Positions 34,794 through 44,413 of a stretch of 51,753 nt of DNA are shown here, piece after piece (position 1 is the first letter of the stretch; each line of letters begins with the position of its first letter). The stretch spans positions 1 through 51,753 of the forward strand of contig CACXFV010000018.1 in assembly GCA_902767015.1 (NCBI GenBank), given 5' to 3'. The notes under the pieces are model-generated. The model made no database searches and was not told the DNA's origin. It was given only the letters and a program-made list of their open reading frames with translations. This DNA comes from an uncultured Lachnospiraceae bacterium (lineage in GTDB: Bacteria; Bacillota; Clostridia; Lachnospirales; Lachnospiraceae). The position numbers and the translations under genes are program-made.

Positions 34794-36284
34794 ATGAAAT
34801 TATTATCTGAATTGGTAAAAGATTTTGATTATACGGTAGTCAGTGGTGAACTTGATACCACCTTAAACGATGTGGTATTTGACTCAAGAAAGGCAGCGGC
34901 AGATAATGTGTTTGTGTGTATTGTGGGTGCCGTCACAGATGGTCATGACTACCTTGGAGGGGCATATGACCAAGGATGCAGGGTGTTTGTGGTGGAGAAG
35001 AATGTAACAGCGAGAGACATTGCCAAAAAGGATGATGGGGTTACCATCATCAGAGTCGAGAATACGAAGCGGGCACTGGCATGCATGTCAGCGGCACTGT
35101 TTGATGCTCCGGCAGGAAAGTTAAAGACGATTGCTGTCACAGGGACAAAGGGAAAGACCACAACTACCTTCATGATCCGGGATATCTTAGAGAAGCATGG
35201 CATTAAGACAGGAATTATCGGCACAACAGGAGTATATGTGGGAGAACAGTATATCAAGATTGCCAATACGACACCGGCTTCCTATGACATTCACCATTTT
35301 TTTCAGATGATGGTTGAGGAGGGCTGTGCTGCCTGTGTGATGGAGGTATCATCACAGGCACTCAAGTTAGACAGAACCTATGGAATCATGTTTGATTATG
35401 GTATTTTTACCAATATGGCCCCTGACCACATCGGAAAGAATGAGCATGCCGATTACGCCGAATATGTCTATTGTAAGAGCCTGCTGTTTCAACAGTGCAG
35501 GCATGGCGTGTTTAATATAGATGACAAGGAGACTGTCAATATGGTGAAAGATGCCTCCTGTGATATTCATACATATGGTCTCACAGATAACGCAGATTTA
35601 TATGCTGACGGGATTGAATATATCAGCGGAGAGGGAAGACTTGGCATTGGCTTTGATGTTCACGGTGTTTGGAATGACCATATAGAAGTGAATACACCGG
35701 GCAGATTTTCTGTGTATAATGCCCTGGCTGCCATTCTGGTATCAGAGCTTATTGGTGTAGATACAGAGAATGTGAAGGAAGCACTGCTTACCACGTTTGT
35801 CAAGGGAAGAGTTGAGCAGATTAAAATATCTGACAAATTCATACTGATGATTGATTATGCGCATAATGCCATGAGTATGGAGAGCATTTTAAAGACCATG
35901 AGAGAATATCATCCAAAGAGAATTGTGAGTCTGTTTGGATGTGGCGGCAATCGCTCAAAACTGCGAAGATATGAAATGGGAGAGACCTCCGGAAGGCTGG
36001 CGGATTTGTCGGTAATTACGGCGGACAATTCAAGAGACGAGGAAGTGCTTGATATTATAGAAGATATTAAAGTGGGGATTGATAAAACAGAAGGTGAGTA
36101 TGTGGTGATTCCTGACCGGAAGGAGGCCATAAAATATACGATTGTCAATGCTAAGGAGGGGGATATTATTCTGCTGCTTGGCAAAGGACATGAAGATTAT
36201 CAGGAAATCAAAGGGGTAAAATATCCATTTGATGAGAGAGTAATCATCAGAGAAATTTTAACTGAAATAGAAAAAGCAAAATAG
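34794..36284 (+). CDS. murE: UDP-N-acetylmuramyl-tripeptide synthetase (MurE)
   Basis: Adds the third amino acid to the peptidoglycan stem peptide. The ligase has GTKGKTTTT (117-125), the TTPASYDIHHFFQ loop, DHIGKNEHADYAEY and GKGHEDYQEI. The residue that usually reads DNPR, used to select diaminopimelate, is DNSR (411-414), keeping the Arg. I chose the ATG at 34794 (496 residues), with GAGG upstream. A neighbouring dapF supports a diaminopimelate substrate. It may also be a divergent paralog, since GGDRDxxKRP is replaced by GCGGNRSKLRRYEMG. Confidence 0.9.
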   Translation: MKLLSELVKDFDYTVVSGELDTTLNDVVFDSRKAAADNVFVCIVGAVTDGHDYLGGAYDQGCRVFVVEKNVTARDIAKKDDGVTIIRVENTKRALACMSAALFDAPAGKLKTIAVTGTKGKTTTTFMIRDILEKHGIKTGIIGTTGVYVGEQYIKIANTTPASYDIHHFFQMMVEEGCAACVMEVSSQALKLDRTYGIMFDYGIFTNMAPDHIGKNEHADYAEYVYCKSLLFQQCRHGVFNIDDKETVNMVKDASCDIHTYGLTDNADLYADGIEYISGEGRLGIGFDVHGVWNDHIEVNTPGRFSVYNALAAILVSELIGVDTENVKEALLTTFVKGRVEQIKISDKFILMIDYAHNAMSMESILKTMREYHPKRIVSLFGCGGNRSKLRRYEMGETSGRLADLSVITADNSRDEEVLDIIEDIKVGIDKTEGEYVVIPDRKEAIKYTIVNAKEGDIILLLGKGHEDYQEIKGVKYPFDERVIIREILTEIEKAK

Positions 36285-36338
36285 AAAAGGCATAATAGAA
36301 AAATATAATACAAAGACCATAATACAAGGAGGAACGAA

Positions 36339-37184
36339 ATGACACAGATCATTGACGGAAAAAAAATATCCGATGAGTTGAAGCTTGAATTGAAAGAAAA
36401 AGTAGCGCAGTATAAAGCAGAGGGGGTTGCAATTACGCTTGCCGTCATCCAGGTGGGAAATGACAAGGCGAGCAGTGTATATGTGGGAAATAAAAAGAAA
36501 GCATGTGAATTTATCGGTATTCAGTCATTGGCATATGAGCTGCCGGAAAGCACTACGCAGGAAGAGTTATTATCCATCATAGAGGAATTGAACGGCAGAA
36601 AAGATGTCAATGGTATTTTAGTACAGCTTCCGCTTCCGAAACATATCGATGAAGACAGGGTCATTGAGTCCATTGATGCGAAAAAAGATGTAGATGGCTT
36701 CCATCCTATGAGTGTAGGAGCCCTCTCCATTGGGAAAAAGGGATTTATCTCATGTACACCATATGGTATCATAGAACTGCTTAAGAGAACGGGGATAGAG
36801 ATAGACGGAAAAGAATGTGTCATTGTGGGCAGAAGTAATATTGTCGGAAAGCCAATGTCAATGCTTATGTTGAGAGAAAATGCCACCGTAACCACGGCGC
36901 ACTCCCACACTAAGAATCTTAAAGAGGTTTGTAAAAGGGCAGATATTTTAATCGTTGCGATTGGCAAGCCGAAATTCATTAATGCGGACTATGTGAAAGA
37001 GGGTGCTGTTGTCATAGACGTGGGAATCCACAGAAATGAGAATAACAAATTATGTGGTGATGTAGATTATGAGGATGTATTCCCACATGCCAGTGCCATA
37101 ACCCCTGTTCCGGGCGGTGTAGGTCCAATGACCATCGCCATGCTGATGAAAAACTGTGTCAATGCAGTGGAGATACAGAAATAA
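36339..37184 (+). CDS. folD: Methylenetetrahydrofolate dehydrogenase / cyclohydrolase
   Basis: Interconverts 5,10-methylene-, methenyl- and 10-formyl-tetrahydrofolate with NADP. The 281-residue chain has VQLPLPKHID, KDVDGFHP, GRSNIVGKPMSMLML and PVPGGVGPMTIAML, the standard signatures. A Lys in the active site (YVGNKKKA) is the expected general base. AGGAGG lies 7 bases before the ATG. Its stop overlaps the start of priA by one base. Confidence 0.97.
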   Translation: MTQIIDGKKISDELKLELKEKVAQYKAEGVAITLAVIQVGNDKASSVYVGNKKKACEFIGIQSLAYELPESTTQEELLSIIEELNGRKDVNGILVQLPLPKHIDEDRVIESIDAKKDVDGFHPMSVGALSIGKKGFISCTPYGIIELLKRTGIEIDGKECVIVGRSNIVGKPMSMLMLRENATVTTAHSHTKNLKEVCKRADILIVAIGKPKFINADYVKEGAVVIDVGIHRNENNKLCGDVDYEDVFPHASAITPVPGGVGPMTIAMLMKNCVNAVEIQK

Positions 37185-39445
37185 TGCTGTTTGCCAATAT
37201 AATTGTAGATATTTCTCATGAAAAATTAGATAAAACATTTCAATACATTGTTCCGGAGCGGATGGAAAAAGAAGTAAAGGTTGGCTGCTTTGTAGACATT
37301 CCTTTCGGAAAAGGAGACAGATGTATCAGTGGCTACGTTATAGAATTAGTCGATACTCCCTGCATGGATATGGCGAGGCTTAAGGAAATCAGAAGCATTC
37401 GTAAAGACGCTGTTATTGCAGAGTCGCAATTGATAGAGTTGGCATGGTTTATCAAGGAAAGATACGGCTCCACCATGAACAGGGCATTAAAGACGGTTCT
37501 TCCCGTAAAACAGAGTGTGAAGAACAGGGAGAAGAAATTCCTCCGGCTGAGGGTACCGCGGGAGGAGGCATTTTCCCTGTATGAGGAGTACAGAAAGAAG
37601 AAAAATCTGACGGCGAGAGCTACGCTGTTAAGGGAATTGCTCAATTCAGAAGAAATTGAGTATCAGGTTGCTGTGGAGAAGCTTGCCGTCAGTGCGTCCG
37701 TGATAAAAGGGCTTGAGAAGAGCAGAGTGATTGAAGTGATACGGACGACTCTGTACCGAAATCCCGTGGGGGATTATGGTGTCGAGGAGGAGCAGCTCAT
37801 TCTGAATGAAGAGCAGAAAGCAGTGGCAGACAGCATCAAGTCAGAAATCGGAAGAGGCAACCATGGTTCCCATCTGATTTTCGGAGTGACGGGAAGTGGC
37901 AAGACACAGGTATACATGGATATCATAAGCTACGTGATTTCCATGAACAGAGAAGTCATTGTATTGATTCCGGAGATTTCGCTTACCTATCAGACTATCA
38001 AGCGTTTTTACAGGAGATTTGGCAGTATTGTCTCTATTATTAATTCAAAGCTGTCAAAAGGGGAAAAATATGACCAGTTTGAGAGAGCAAAAAAAGGTGA
38101 CATTAAAATCATGATAGGACCGAGGTCAGCACTTTTTACCCCTTTTCACCATCTTGGTCTCATCCTTATTGATGAAGAGCATGAGAGTGCCTATAAAAGT
38201 GACAGTGTGCCTAAATATCATGCAAGAGAGGTGGCAATTGAAAGAGCAAGGCAGTGTGGTGCCACGGTTGTGCTGGGTTCTGCGACGCCGTCAGTGACTA
38301 CCTATTATCAGGCATTAAACGGTCATTATCATCTGCATATCCTCAAAAACAGAGCCAATCGTATGACGCTTCCCAAAGTGGATATTGTAGATATGAGAAC
38401 TGAACTGGAAAATGGAAACAGAGAGATGTTCAGTGAAAGCTTAAAGGAATTAATCAGTGACAGGCTTTCCAAAAAGCAGCAGACGATGCTGTTTATCAAC
38501 CGGAGGGGTTATTCCTCTTTTGTGTCCTGCAGAAAATGTGGAAATCCCATAAAATGTCCGCACTGTGATGTTTCCCTTACACTCCATAAAAACATACACT
38601 TGGAGGAGAGCATGGCAAGAGGTGACCGATTAGTCTGCCATTATTGTGGCTATTCGATGCAGATGCCAAAGGGATGCCCTTCCTGTGGCTCTAAGTATAT
38701 CGGACGGTTCGGCATAGGAACAGAACAGATAGAGGAAAAGATAAAGGAGATGTATCCCCAGGCAAAGGTGCTGAGAATGGATATGGATACCACAAGGGGA
38801 AAGGATGATTACGAACATATTTTAACGGCATTTGCCGGAGGTGAGGCAGATATTTTGGTAGGAACACAGATGATTGTGAAGGGGCATGATTTTGGCAATG
38901 TAACATTAGTCGGCATCATTGCAGCAGATTTGTCCGTGTTTGCACCAGATTATACGGCAGCAGAGCGAACCTTCCAGTTGTTGACACAGGCGGCCGGCAG
39001 AGCAGGGAGAGGAAACATAGAGGGAAATGTCATTATACAGACCTATCATCCGGAAGAGATGTGCATACAGACAGCGGCAAGACAGAATTATGAAGAATTT
39101 TACGAGAATGAGATTGCCTACAGAAAACTCATGACATATCCGCCGGTTTATGATATGATGGCGGTATTGATTACACATGAAAATGAGGAATTTGTCTATC
39201 GGGCAGTCAGTGATGTAGCTCAAAGAATTGAGAAAAGTAAGATTGCAGGGCTGACAGTCATCGGACCGGCGAAAGCAGCCGTGTCAAAAATAAATGATAT
39301 CTACAGATATGTGATTTATTTAAAACATGAAAACGGAGATACCCTGATTAAAATCAAGAATGCAATCATAAGGTATATAGACAGGGTGGAAGAATATAAA
39401 AACTTAACAATACAATTTGACTTTAATCCTATTTCCGCCTTATAG
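37184..39445 (+). CDS. priA: Primosomal protein N' (PriA helicase)
   Basis: Restarts stalled replication forks. The 753-residue protein has an N-terminal fork-binding domain (1-190), the helicase Walker A GVTGSGKT (234-241) and Walker B DEEH (330-333). A zinc region has eight cysteines in four CxxC pairs (about 449-503: CRKCG, CPHC, CHYCG, CPSC). A C-terminal helicase lobe contains QAAGRAGRG. Its ATG overlaps the folD stop. The priA-def-fmt order that follows is typical of Firmicutes. Confidence 0.97.
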   Translation: MLFANIIVDISHEKLDKTFQYIVPERMEKEVKVGCFVDIPFGKGDRCISGYVIELVDTPCMDMARLKEIRSIRKDAVIAESQLIELAWFIKERYGSTMNRALKTVLPVKQSVKNREKKFLRLRVPREEAFSLYEEYRKKKNLTARATLLRELLNSEEIEYQVAVEKLAVSASVIKGLEKSRVIEVIRTTLYRNPVGDYGVEEEQLILNEEQKAVADSIKSEIGRGNHGSHLIFGVTGSGKTQVYMDIISYVISMNREVIVLIPEISLTYQTIKRFYRRFGSIVSIINSKLSKGEKYDQFERAKKGDIKIMIGPRSALFTPFHHLGLILIDEEHESAYKSDSVPKYHAREVAIERARQCGATVVLGSATPSVTTYYQALNGHYHLHILKNRANRMTLPKVDIVDMRTELENGNREMFSESLKELISDRLSKKQQTMLFINRRGYSSFVSCRKCGNPIKCPHCDVSLTLHKNIHLEESMARGDRLVCHYCGYSMQMPKGCPSCGSKYIGRFGIGTEQIEEKIKEMYPQAKVLRMDMDTTRGKDDYEHILTAFAGGEADILVGTQMIVKGHDFGNVTLVGIIAADLSVFAPDYTAAERTFQLLTQAAGRAGRGNIEGNVIIQTYHPEEMCIQTAARQNYEEFYENEIAYRKLMTYPPVYDMMAVLITHENEEFVYRAVSDVAQRIEKSKIAGLTVIGPAKAAVSKINDIYRYVIYLKHENGDTLIKIKNAIIRYIDRVEEYKNLTIQFDFNPISAL

Positions 39446-39475
39446 AGGCAGTAAAGCAGAAAGGAAATGATTATT

Positions 39476-39952
39476 ATGGCAATCAGAACAGTGAGAACAA
39501 TCGGTGATCCGGTACTGTTAAAGAAATGTAAAGAAGTAAAGGAAATGAATGGCAGGACAAGAGAGCTCATTGAAGATATGATTGAGACAATGTATGAGCA
39601 TGATGGTGTGGGACTTGCCGCACCGCAGGTAGGTGTGCTGAAGAGAATAGTGGTAATCGATGTGGGCGAGGGACCGATTGTATTTATCAATCCTGTCATC
39701 TTAGAGACGAGTGGCTCACAGTGTGGACAGGAAGGCTGTCTTAGTGTGCCGGGAAAAGCAGGCAATGTGACAAGACCGAACTATGTGAAGGTAAAAGCGC
39801 TGAATGAGGAGATGGAGGAATTTGAACTGGAGGGAGAAGAGCTTCTGGCACGTGCCATCTGTCATGAATGTGACCATCTGGATGGAAAGCTGTATGTGGA
39901 TATGGTAGAGGGCGAACTGATGGATGTTGTGTTAGAGGAAGAAGAAGCTTAA
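39476..39952 (+). CDS. def: Peptide deformylase
   Basis: Removes the formyl group from nascent N-terminal methionines. Three signature motifs are present: GVGLAAPQ (44-51), EGCLSVPG (86-93) and HECDH (130-134), giving a metal site of Cys and two His. I chose the ATG at 39476 (158 residues), 10 bases after AAAGGA, over the one at 39467, which is too close to that site. It lies 50 bases before fmt. Confidence 0.97.
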   Translation: MAIRTVRTIGDPVLLKKCKEVKEMNGRTRELIEDMIETMYEHDGVGLAAPQVGVLKRIVVIDVGEGPIVFINPVILETSGSQCGQEGCLSVPGKAGNVTRPNYVKVKALNEEMEEFELEGEELLARAICHECDHLDGKLYVDMVEGELMDVVLEEEEA

Positions 39953-40002
39953 GGGAAGAGAATCGCTAAGGCGGTGTAGAGTTTAAGCAGGAGGTAGCAG
40001 TA

Positions 40003-40941
40003 ATGAATATTGTTTTTATGGGAACACCGGATTTTTCTGTCGGTGCGCTGCAGGCATTAATCGCAGCGGGACATCATATACAGGCAGTGGTGACACAGCC
40101 GGATAAGAAAAAAGGACGAGGCGAAAAAGTTTGTTTTCCCCCTGTGAAGGAGGCTGCCTTAAAAGAGGGACTTACCATTTATCAGCCGGTAAAGGTAAGA
40201 GAACCGGCTTTTATCGATATCCTTAAGACACTGGCGCCGGATGTGATAGTTGTCATTGCTTTTGGACAGCTTTTGCCAAAGGAAATATTAGAACTTGCAC
40301 CCTATGGCTGTATTAATGTACATGCTTCGCTTTTGCCGAAATACAGAGGGGCAGCACCAATTCAATGGGCGGTCATAGAGGGAGAAACAAAGACGGGAGT
40401 TACTACCATGCAGATGGATGAAGGACTGGATACCGGTGATATTCTTAAGACCATCGAGATAGAGATTGATAAAAAGGAGACAGGAGGCAGTCTGTTCGAT
40501 AAATTGTCAGTGGCAGGCGCTAAAATCATAGTGGAGACTCTTGAAGAATTAAAGACAGGCAGTATTACCCCGGTTCCTCAGGATTCTTCAAAGTCAAATT
40601 ACGCAAAGATGTTAAAGAAGGAGCTTGGACAGCTTGATTTTAAAAGACCGGCTCGTGAGCTTGAACGACTGATACGTGGCTTGAATCCGTGGCCGAGTGC
40701 TTACACCCATATGGCAGGGAAAACTCTCAAAATATGGGATGCTGATGTGACAGAGGATGAATATGAGGGAGAATGCGGAGAGATTGTAGCTGCTGATAAA
40801 AAGAGCATTACCGTCAAGACAGGGGAAGGCTGTTTAAAGATTAACGAATTACAGCTGGAAGGAAAAAAGAGAATGAAGACGGAACAGTTTTTGTTGGGTT
40901 ATAAAGCAGAGCAGGGCATTAAGGGGATTGTTCTTGCATAA
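40003..40941 (+). CDS. fmt: Methionyl-tRNA formyltransferase
   Basis: Formylates the initiator methionyl-tRNA using 10-formyl-tetrahydrofolate. The 312-residue chain has VFMGTPDFSVGAL, VHASLLPKYRGAAPIQWA with the catalytic N-H-D set (INVHASLLP and MDEGLDTGD), and a C-terminal tRNA-binding domain (about 200-312; RGLNPWPSAY). AGGAGG precedes the ATG. The cofactor comes from fhs/folD upstream. Confidence 0.97.
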   Translation: MNIVFMGTPDFSVGALQALIAAGHHIQAVVTQPDKKKGRGEKVCFPPVKEAALKEGLTIYQPVKVREPAFIDILKTLAPDVIVVIAFGQLLPKEILELAPYGCINVHASLLPKYRGAAPIQWAVIEGETKTGVTTMQMDEGLDTGDILKTIEIEIDKKETGGSLFDKLSVAGAKIIVETLEELKTGSITPVPQDSSKSNYAKMLKKELGQLDFKRPARELERLIRGLNPWPSAYTHMAGKTLKIWDADVTEDEYEGECGEIVAADKKSITVKTGEGCLKINELQLEGKKRMKTEQFLLGYKAEQGIKGIVLA

Positions 40942-40950
40942 CAGGGGAAA

Positions 40951-41146
40951 GTGTGAAAAATACTTCTAAGGCGCCAAAAGACGCCGCTTAAGAAGTATTA
41001 GGTTTTCACACCGAAGAATGGCTCTGAGAGCCATTCTTCATTTATTGTTTGTGCCGCCTGCGGCGGCATGTTTGAAAGTTTGAAAGTAAACTTTCAAACT
41101 ATTTATCGGTGGCAGTATCGCAACAAAGCATTGCTTTGTTGCGATA
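40951..41146 (+). repeat. Array of five adjacent hairpins between fmt and rsmB
   Basis: A: GTGTGAAAA/TTTTCACAC (40951-40959 with 41003-41011), enclosing an ATACTTCT/AGAAGTAT stem. B: an 11-bp stem (41013-41023 with 41029-41039), followed by ATTTATTGTTT, a terminator-like tail. C: TGCCGCC/GGCGGCA (41052-41058 with 41062-41068). D: a perfect 10-bp GTTTGAAAGT stem (41078-41099), preceded by a tandem GTTTGAAA. E: a perfect 14-bp stem with an ATT loop (41116-41129 with 41133-41146). I found no protein in it. It may be a decayed palindromic element or a structured RNA. Confidence 0.7.
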
Positions 41147-41194
41147 TGCAGGAGGTGTAAAAACGAAAATATATACTGAAGGGAAGCAGACAGG

Positions 41195-42595
41195 ATGGCA
41201 GAGAATCAATGGCAAAGGAAACAAAGTAATAATGCAAGGGAACTGGTACTTCAAATGATTAACGAGGTGCTGGAGGAGGGCAAGTTAAGTCATATTGTCA
41301 TGAAGCGGCATTTGGACGGCATGAATGATACAGAAGAAAACCGTAAAAATAAGGCATTTATGACAAGGCTGGTACTTGGAACGATAGAGAAAAAGCTCAC
41401 ACTGGATTATGTGATTAATTGCTATTCTAAAATCCGGACGGAAAAGATGAAGCCAGTTATCAGAGGTATCTTAAGAATGTCTGTTTATCAGATTCTATTC
41501 ATGGAGTCGGTTCCCGACAGCGCTTCGTGCAATGAGGCGGTTAAACTGGCCAAAGCACATAAGTTTACCAGTCTTGCGCCATTTGTCAATGGGGTATTGC
41601 GCACCATTGGGAGAGAAAAGGAGAATATCCGGTATCCTGATGAGAATATGGATTTTTATGGAGCATTGGAGGTTTTATACTCTGTTCCAAAATGGATGAT
41701 TGAATTATTAGAGAGAGAAAACGGCAGGGAGAATATGCGAAAGATGCTTTCTTCACTGGAAGACAGACAGCAGAAAATCAGTTTTCGGATTAATACCTCA
41801 AAAGCGTCAATGGCTGAGGTAATGAAACGGATAGCGCAAGAGGCATCTGACTTGCGGGTACAAGAGATATCGCTTGCCCGTGATATGATCAGCATCAGTG
41901 GTGTGGGAGAGCTCAACAGATTGTCGGCCTTCAGAGAGGGATATATGCAGGTGCAGGATATCAGCTCTGCACTGGTAGCACAGATTAGCGGCGTGAAAAA
42001 GGGAAATTTTTGTATGGATTTGTGTGCTGCACCCGGAGGGAAGACCATTCATCTGGCAGACCTGATGGAGGGAACAGGCAGAGTACTTGCCAGAGACATT
42101 ACCGGAGAAAAAACGGCTCTCATAGAGGAGAACGTTAAGCGGTGTGGTTTTCACAATATCATCACAGAGGTATGGGATGCCACCATCATGGATGAGACAT
42201 CGATCGGAAAAGCGGATGTAGTGTTAGTGGATGCACCCTGCTCCGGTCTGGGGGTCATCGGGCACAAGGCAGACATCAGGTATCGCCTGAAGCAGGAGGA
42301 TATTAAAGAATTAGCGGAAATTTCAAAAAAAATTCTTGCATGTGCGGTAAAATATCTTAAACCGGGGGGAATACTTATATTTAGCACATGTACCATGACG
42401 AAAACAGAAAATGATGACAACAGACAATGGCTGTTAGAAAATTTTAATTTGGAGCCGGCGGACATTACCCCGTATCTGTCAGAGGAGCTGTTGGCGATAG
42501 GAGACAACAGGGAGACAGCTAAGGACGGGTACTTAAAACTAATGCTGTCAGACCAATACGACGGCTTTTATATTTCTAAAATGTATATGAAATGA
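41195..42595 (+). CDS. rsmB: 16S rRNA (cytosine-967-C5) methyltransferase RsmB
   Basis: Methylates 16S rRNA at a P-site-facing cytosine. The N-terminal NusB-like RNA-binding domain (1-145; NARELVLQMINEVLEEG) is joined to the SAM domain with MDLCAAPGGKTIHLADLM, VDAPCSGLG (first Cys) and STCTMTKTEND (catalytic Cys). The 466-residue length is normal. It follows the hairpin array, so it may be expressed from a separate promoter. It overlaps rlmN by four bases (ATGA). Confidence 0.96.
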   Translation: MAENQWQRKQSNNARELVLQMINEVLEEGKLSHIVMKRHLDGMNDTEENRKNKAFMTRLVLGTIEKKLTLDYVINCYSKIRTEKMKPVIRGILRMSVYQILFMESVPDSASCNEAVKLAKAHKFTSLAPFVNGVLRTIGREKENIRYPDENMDFYGALEVLYSVPKWMIELLERENGRENMRKMLSSLEDRQQKISFRINTSKASMAEVMKRIAQEASDLRVQEISLARDMISISGVGELNRLSAFREGYMQVQDISSALVAQISGVKKGNFCMDLCAAPGGKTIHLADLMEGTGRVLARDITGEKTALIEENVKRCGFHNIITEVWDATIMDETSIGKADVVLVDAPCSGLGVIGHKADIRYRLKQEDIKELAEISKKILACAVKYLKPGGILIFSTCTMTKTENDDNRQWLLENFNLEPADITPYLSEELLAIGDNRETAKDGYLKLMLSDQYDGFYISKMYMK

Positions 42596-43653
42596 TAGAA
42601 AGAGAGGATGCAGGGTTGGCTTCGGATATAGTAGCGTACTCGATGGAAGAATTGAAGAAATACTTTGAAGGCATTGGACAGAAGCCATTTCGGGCAAAGC
42701 AGGTATATGAATGGCTTCACAAAAAAAATGTGGATGCTTTTGAAGAAATGACGAACATTTCAGCCGATATGCAAAAACAGCTTGAAAGGGATTTTTTTAT
42801 TGAACAGCTTACCATTGTCAAGGTGCTCACCTCAAAAATTGACGGTACACAGAAGTTCTTGTTTCGGCTGCGGGATGGCAATGTGATAGAGAGCGTGCTT
42901 ATGCGGTACAAGCATGGCAATTCTGTCTGTATTTCCACACAGGTGGGATGCAGAATGGGGTGCCGGTTCTGTGCCTCCACACTTGACGGACTGGAGAGAA
43001 ATCTGACATCTTCCGAGATGTTAAAGGAGATTTATACAGTGCAGAAGTACTGTGGTGAGCGAATTTCCAATATAGTACTGATGGGCAGTGGTGAGCCAAT
43101 GGACAATTTTGACAATGTTGTGGCGCTGATAAATAAGATATCTGACGAAAATGGCTTGCATATTAGTCAAAGAAATATTACAATATCAACGTGTGGTCTT
43201 ATAGACAACATGAAACGCTTTGCAGATTTGGGGATGCAGGTTACGCTGGCATTGTCACTGCACGCTGCGGAGGATGACACCAGAAAAGAGCTGATGCCCA
43301 TTGCAAGGAGATATACAATCAGTCAGGAATTAGAGGCATGCAGGTATTATTTTGAGAAGACCGGCAGAAGGGTGACCTTTGAGTATAGTCTTGTGGCAGG
43401 TGTTAATGATAATATCGGGGAGGCAAAAAAGCTCGTTTCCCTGATAAGAGGAATGAATTGCCATGTGAATCTGATTCCTGTGAATCCCATCAAAGAGCGA
43501 GATTATCAAAAATCATCAGCGGCTAGTGTAGCAGAATTTAAAAAATATCTTGAAAAAAATGGAATTAATGCTACTATAAGGAGAGAAATGGGTTCTGATA
43601 TACAGGGAGCATGCGGGCAACTGCGTAAAAGCTTCATTGAAGATGAGACATAA
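42592..43653 (+). CDS. rlmN: 23S rRNA (adenine-2503-C2) methyltransferase RlmN
   Basis: A radical-SAM enzyme that also methylates tRNA A37 in E. coli. The cluster motif CRMGCRFC, the SGEPMDNFDNV loop, ITISTCGL and SLHAAEDDTRKELMP are diagnostic. The catalytic second cysteine is in DIQGACGQLR near the C-terminus. At 353 residues it is complete. The start overlaps rsmB through ATGA, indicating translational coupling. Its stop lies 16 bases before stp. Confidence 0.97.
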   Translation: MIEREDAGLASDIVAYSMEELKKYFEGIGQKPFRAKQVYEWLHKKNVDAFEEMTNISADMQKQLERDFFIEQLTIVKVLTSKIDGTQKFLFRLRDGNVIESVLMRYKHGNSVCISTQVGCRMGCRFCASTLDGLERNLTSSEMLKEIYTVQKYCGERISNIVLMGSGEPMDNFDNVVALINKISDENGLHISQRNITISTCGLIDNMKRFADLGMQVTLALSLHAAEDDTRKELMPIARRYTISQELEACRYYFEKTGRRVTFEYSLVAGVNDNIGEAKKLVSLIRGMNCHVNLIPVNPIKERDYQKSSAASVAEFKKYLEKNGINATIRREMGSDIQGACGQLRKSFIEDET

Positions 43654-43669
43654 AAAAGGAGGTACCATA

Positions 43670-44413
43670 TTGAAAGCGTATGCAAAAACAGATATAGGCG
43701 CAAAGAGAACAACCAATCAGGATTATGTTTTTTGTTCCATGGAGCCTGTTGGCAATCTGCCTAACCTGTTCATCGTAGCAGACGGTATGGGAGGGCATAA
43801 AGCAGGTGATCTTGCTTCTCGGTACACGGTTGAGAAGTTTCTTGAGGTTGTGAAAAGTTCAAGTGAGACAAATCCCATTACCATTATTGAACAGGCGGTA
43901 AAGACAGCGAATACTTCACTCATAGAGAAATCGAAAGAAAGTATTGATTATGAGGGAATGGGAACGACACTTGTGGTGGCAACAATTATCGGAGATTCAG
44001 TCTATATTGCGAATATAGGAGACAGCAGATTATATCTGGTTAATAGTGAGATACAGCAGATTACCAGAGACCATTCACTGGTTGAGGAAATGATTAATCT
44101 TGGAGAGATTGACAGAAAAAAGGCAAGAACACATGAGAAGAAGAATATAATAACAAGAGCAGTAGGTGTGGATACAGAGGTATGTGCGGATTTCTTTGAA
44201 ATTGATTATGTCAATGGAGATATCCTGCTGATGTGTTCCGATGGGCTTAGCAATATGATTGATGATGAGGACATGAAACGGATTATTAATCAGGGAAGCG
44301 AATTGTGTGATATAGGGAATAAGCTTATCGATACAGCAAATTTAAACGGTGGTAAGGATAATATATCTGTGATTCTTATTGAACCGGATGATAGAGAGGT
44401 GAGGACATGTTGA
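43670..44413 (+). CDS. stp: PP2C-type serine/threonine phosphatase (Stp/PrpC)
   Basis: Dephosphorylates targets of the adjacent PASTA kinase. The 247-residue metal-dependent fold shows TDIGAKRTTNQD, VADGMGGHKAGD, ANIGDSRLYLV, ITRDHSLVEEM, ITRAVG and CSDGLSNM, with the metal-binding aspartates in place. I chose the TTG at 43670 because a perfect AAAGGAGGT lies six bases upstream; the ATG at 43637 lies within rlmN and has no such site. It overlaps the kinase by 7 bases. Confidence 0.95.
   Translation: MKAYAKTDIGAKRTTNQDYVFCSMEPVGNLPNLFIVADGMGGHKAGDLASRYTVEKFLEVVKSSSETNPITIIEQAVKTANTSLIEKSKESIDYEGMGTTLVVATIIGDSVYIANIGDSRLYLVNSEIQQITRDHSLVEEMINLGEIDRKKARTHEKKNIITRAVGVDTEVCADFFEIDYVNGDILLMCSDGLSNMIDDEDMKRIINQGSELCDIGNKLIDTANLNGGKDNISVILIEPDDREVRTC

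Noticed and set aside
40951..41146. CRISPR-like array
   Set aside because: The five stems differ in sequence and spacing, with no constant repeat or unique spacers, and no cas genes lie nearby.
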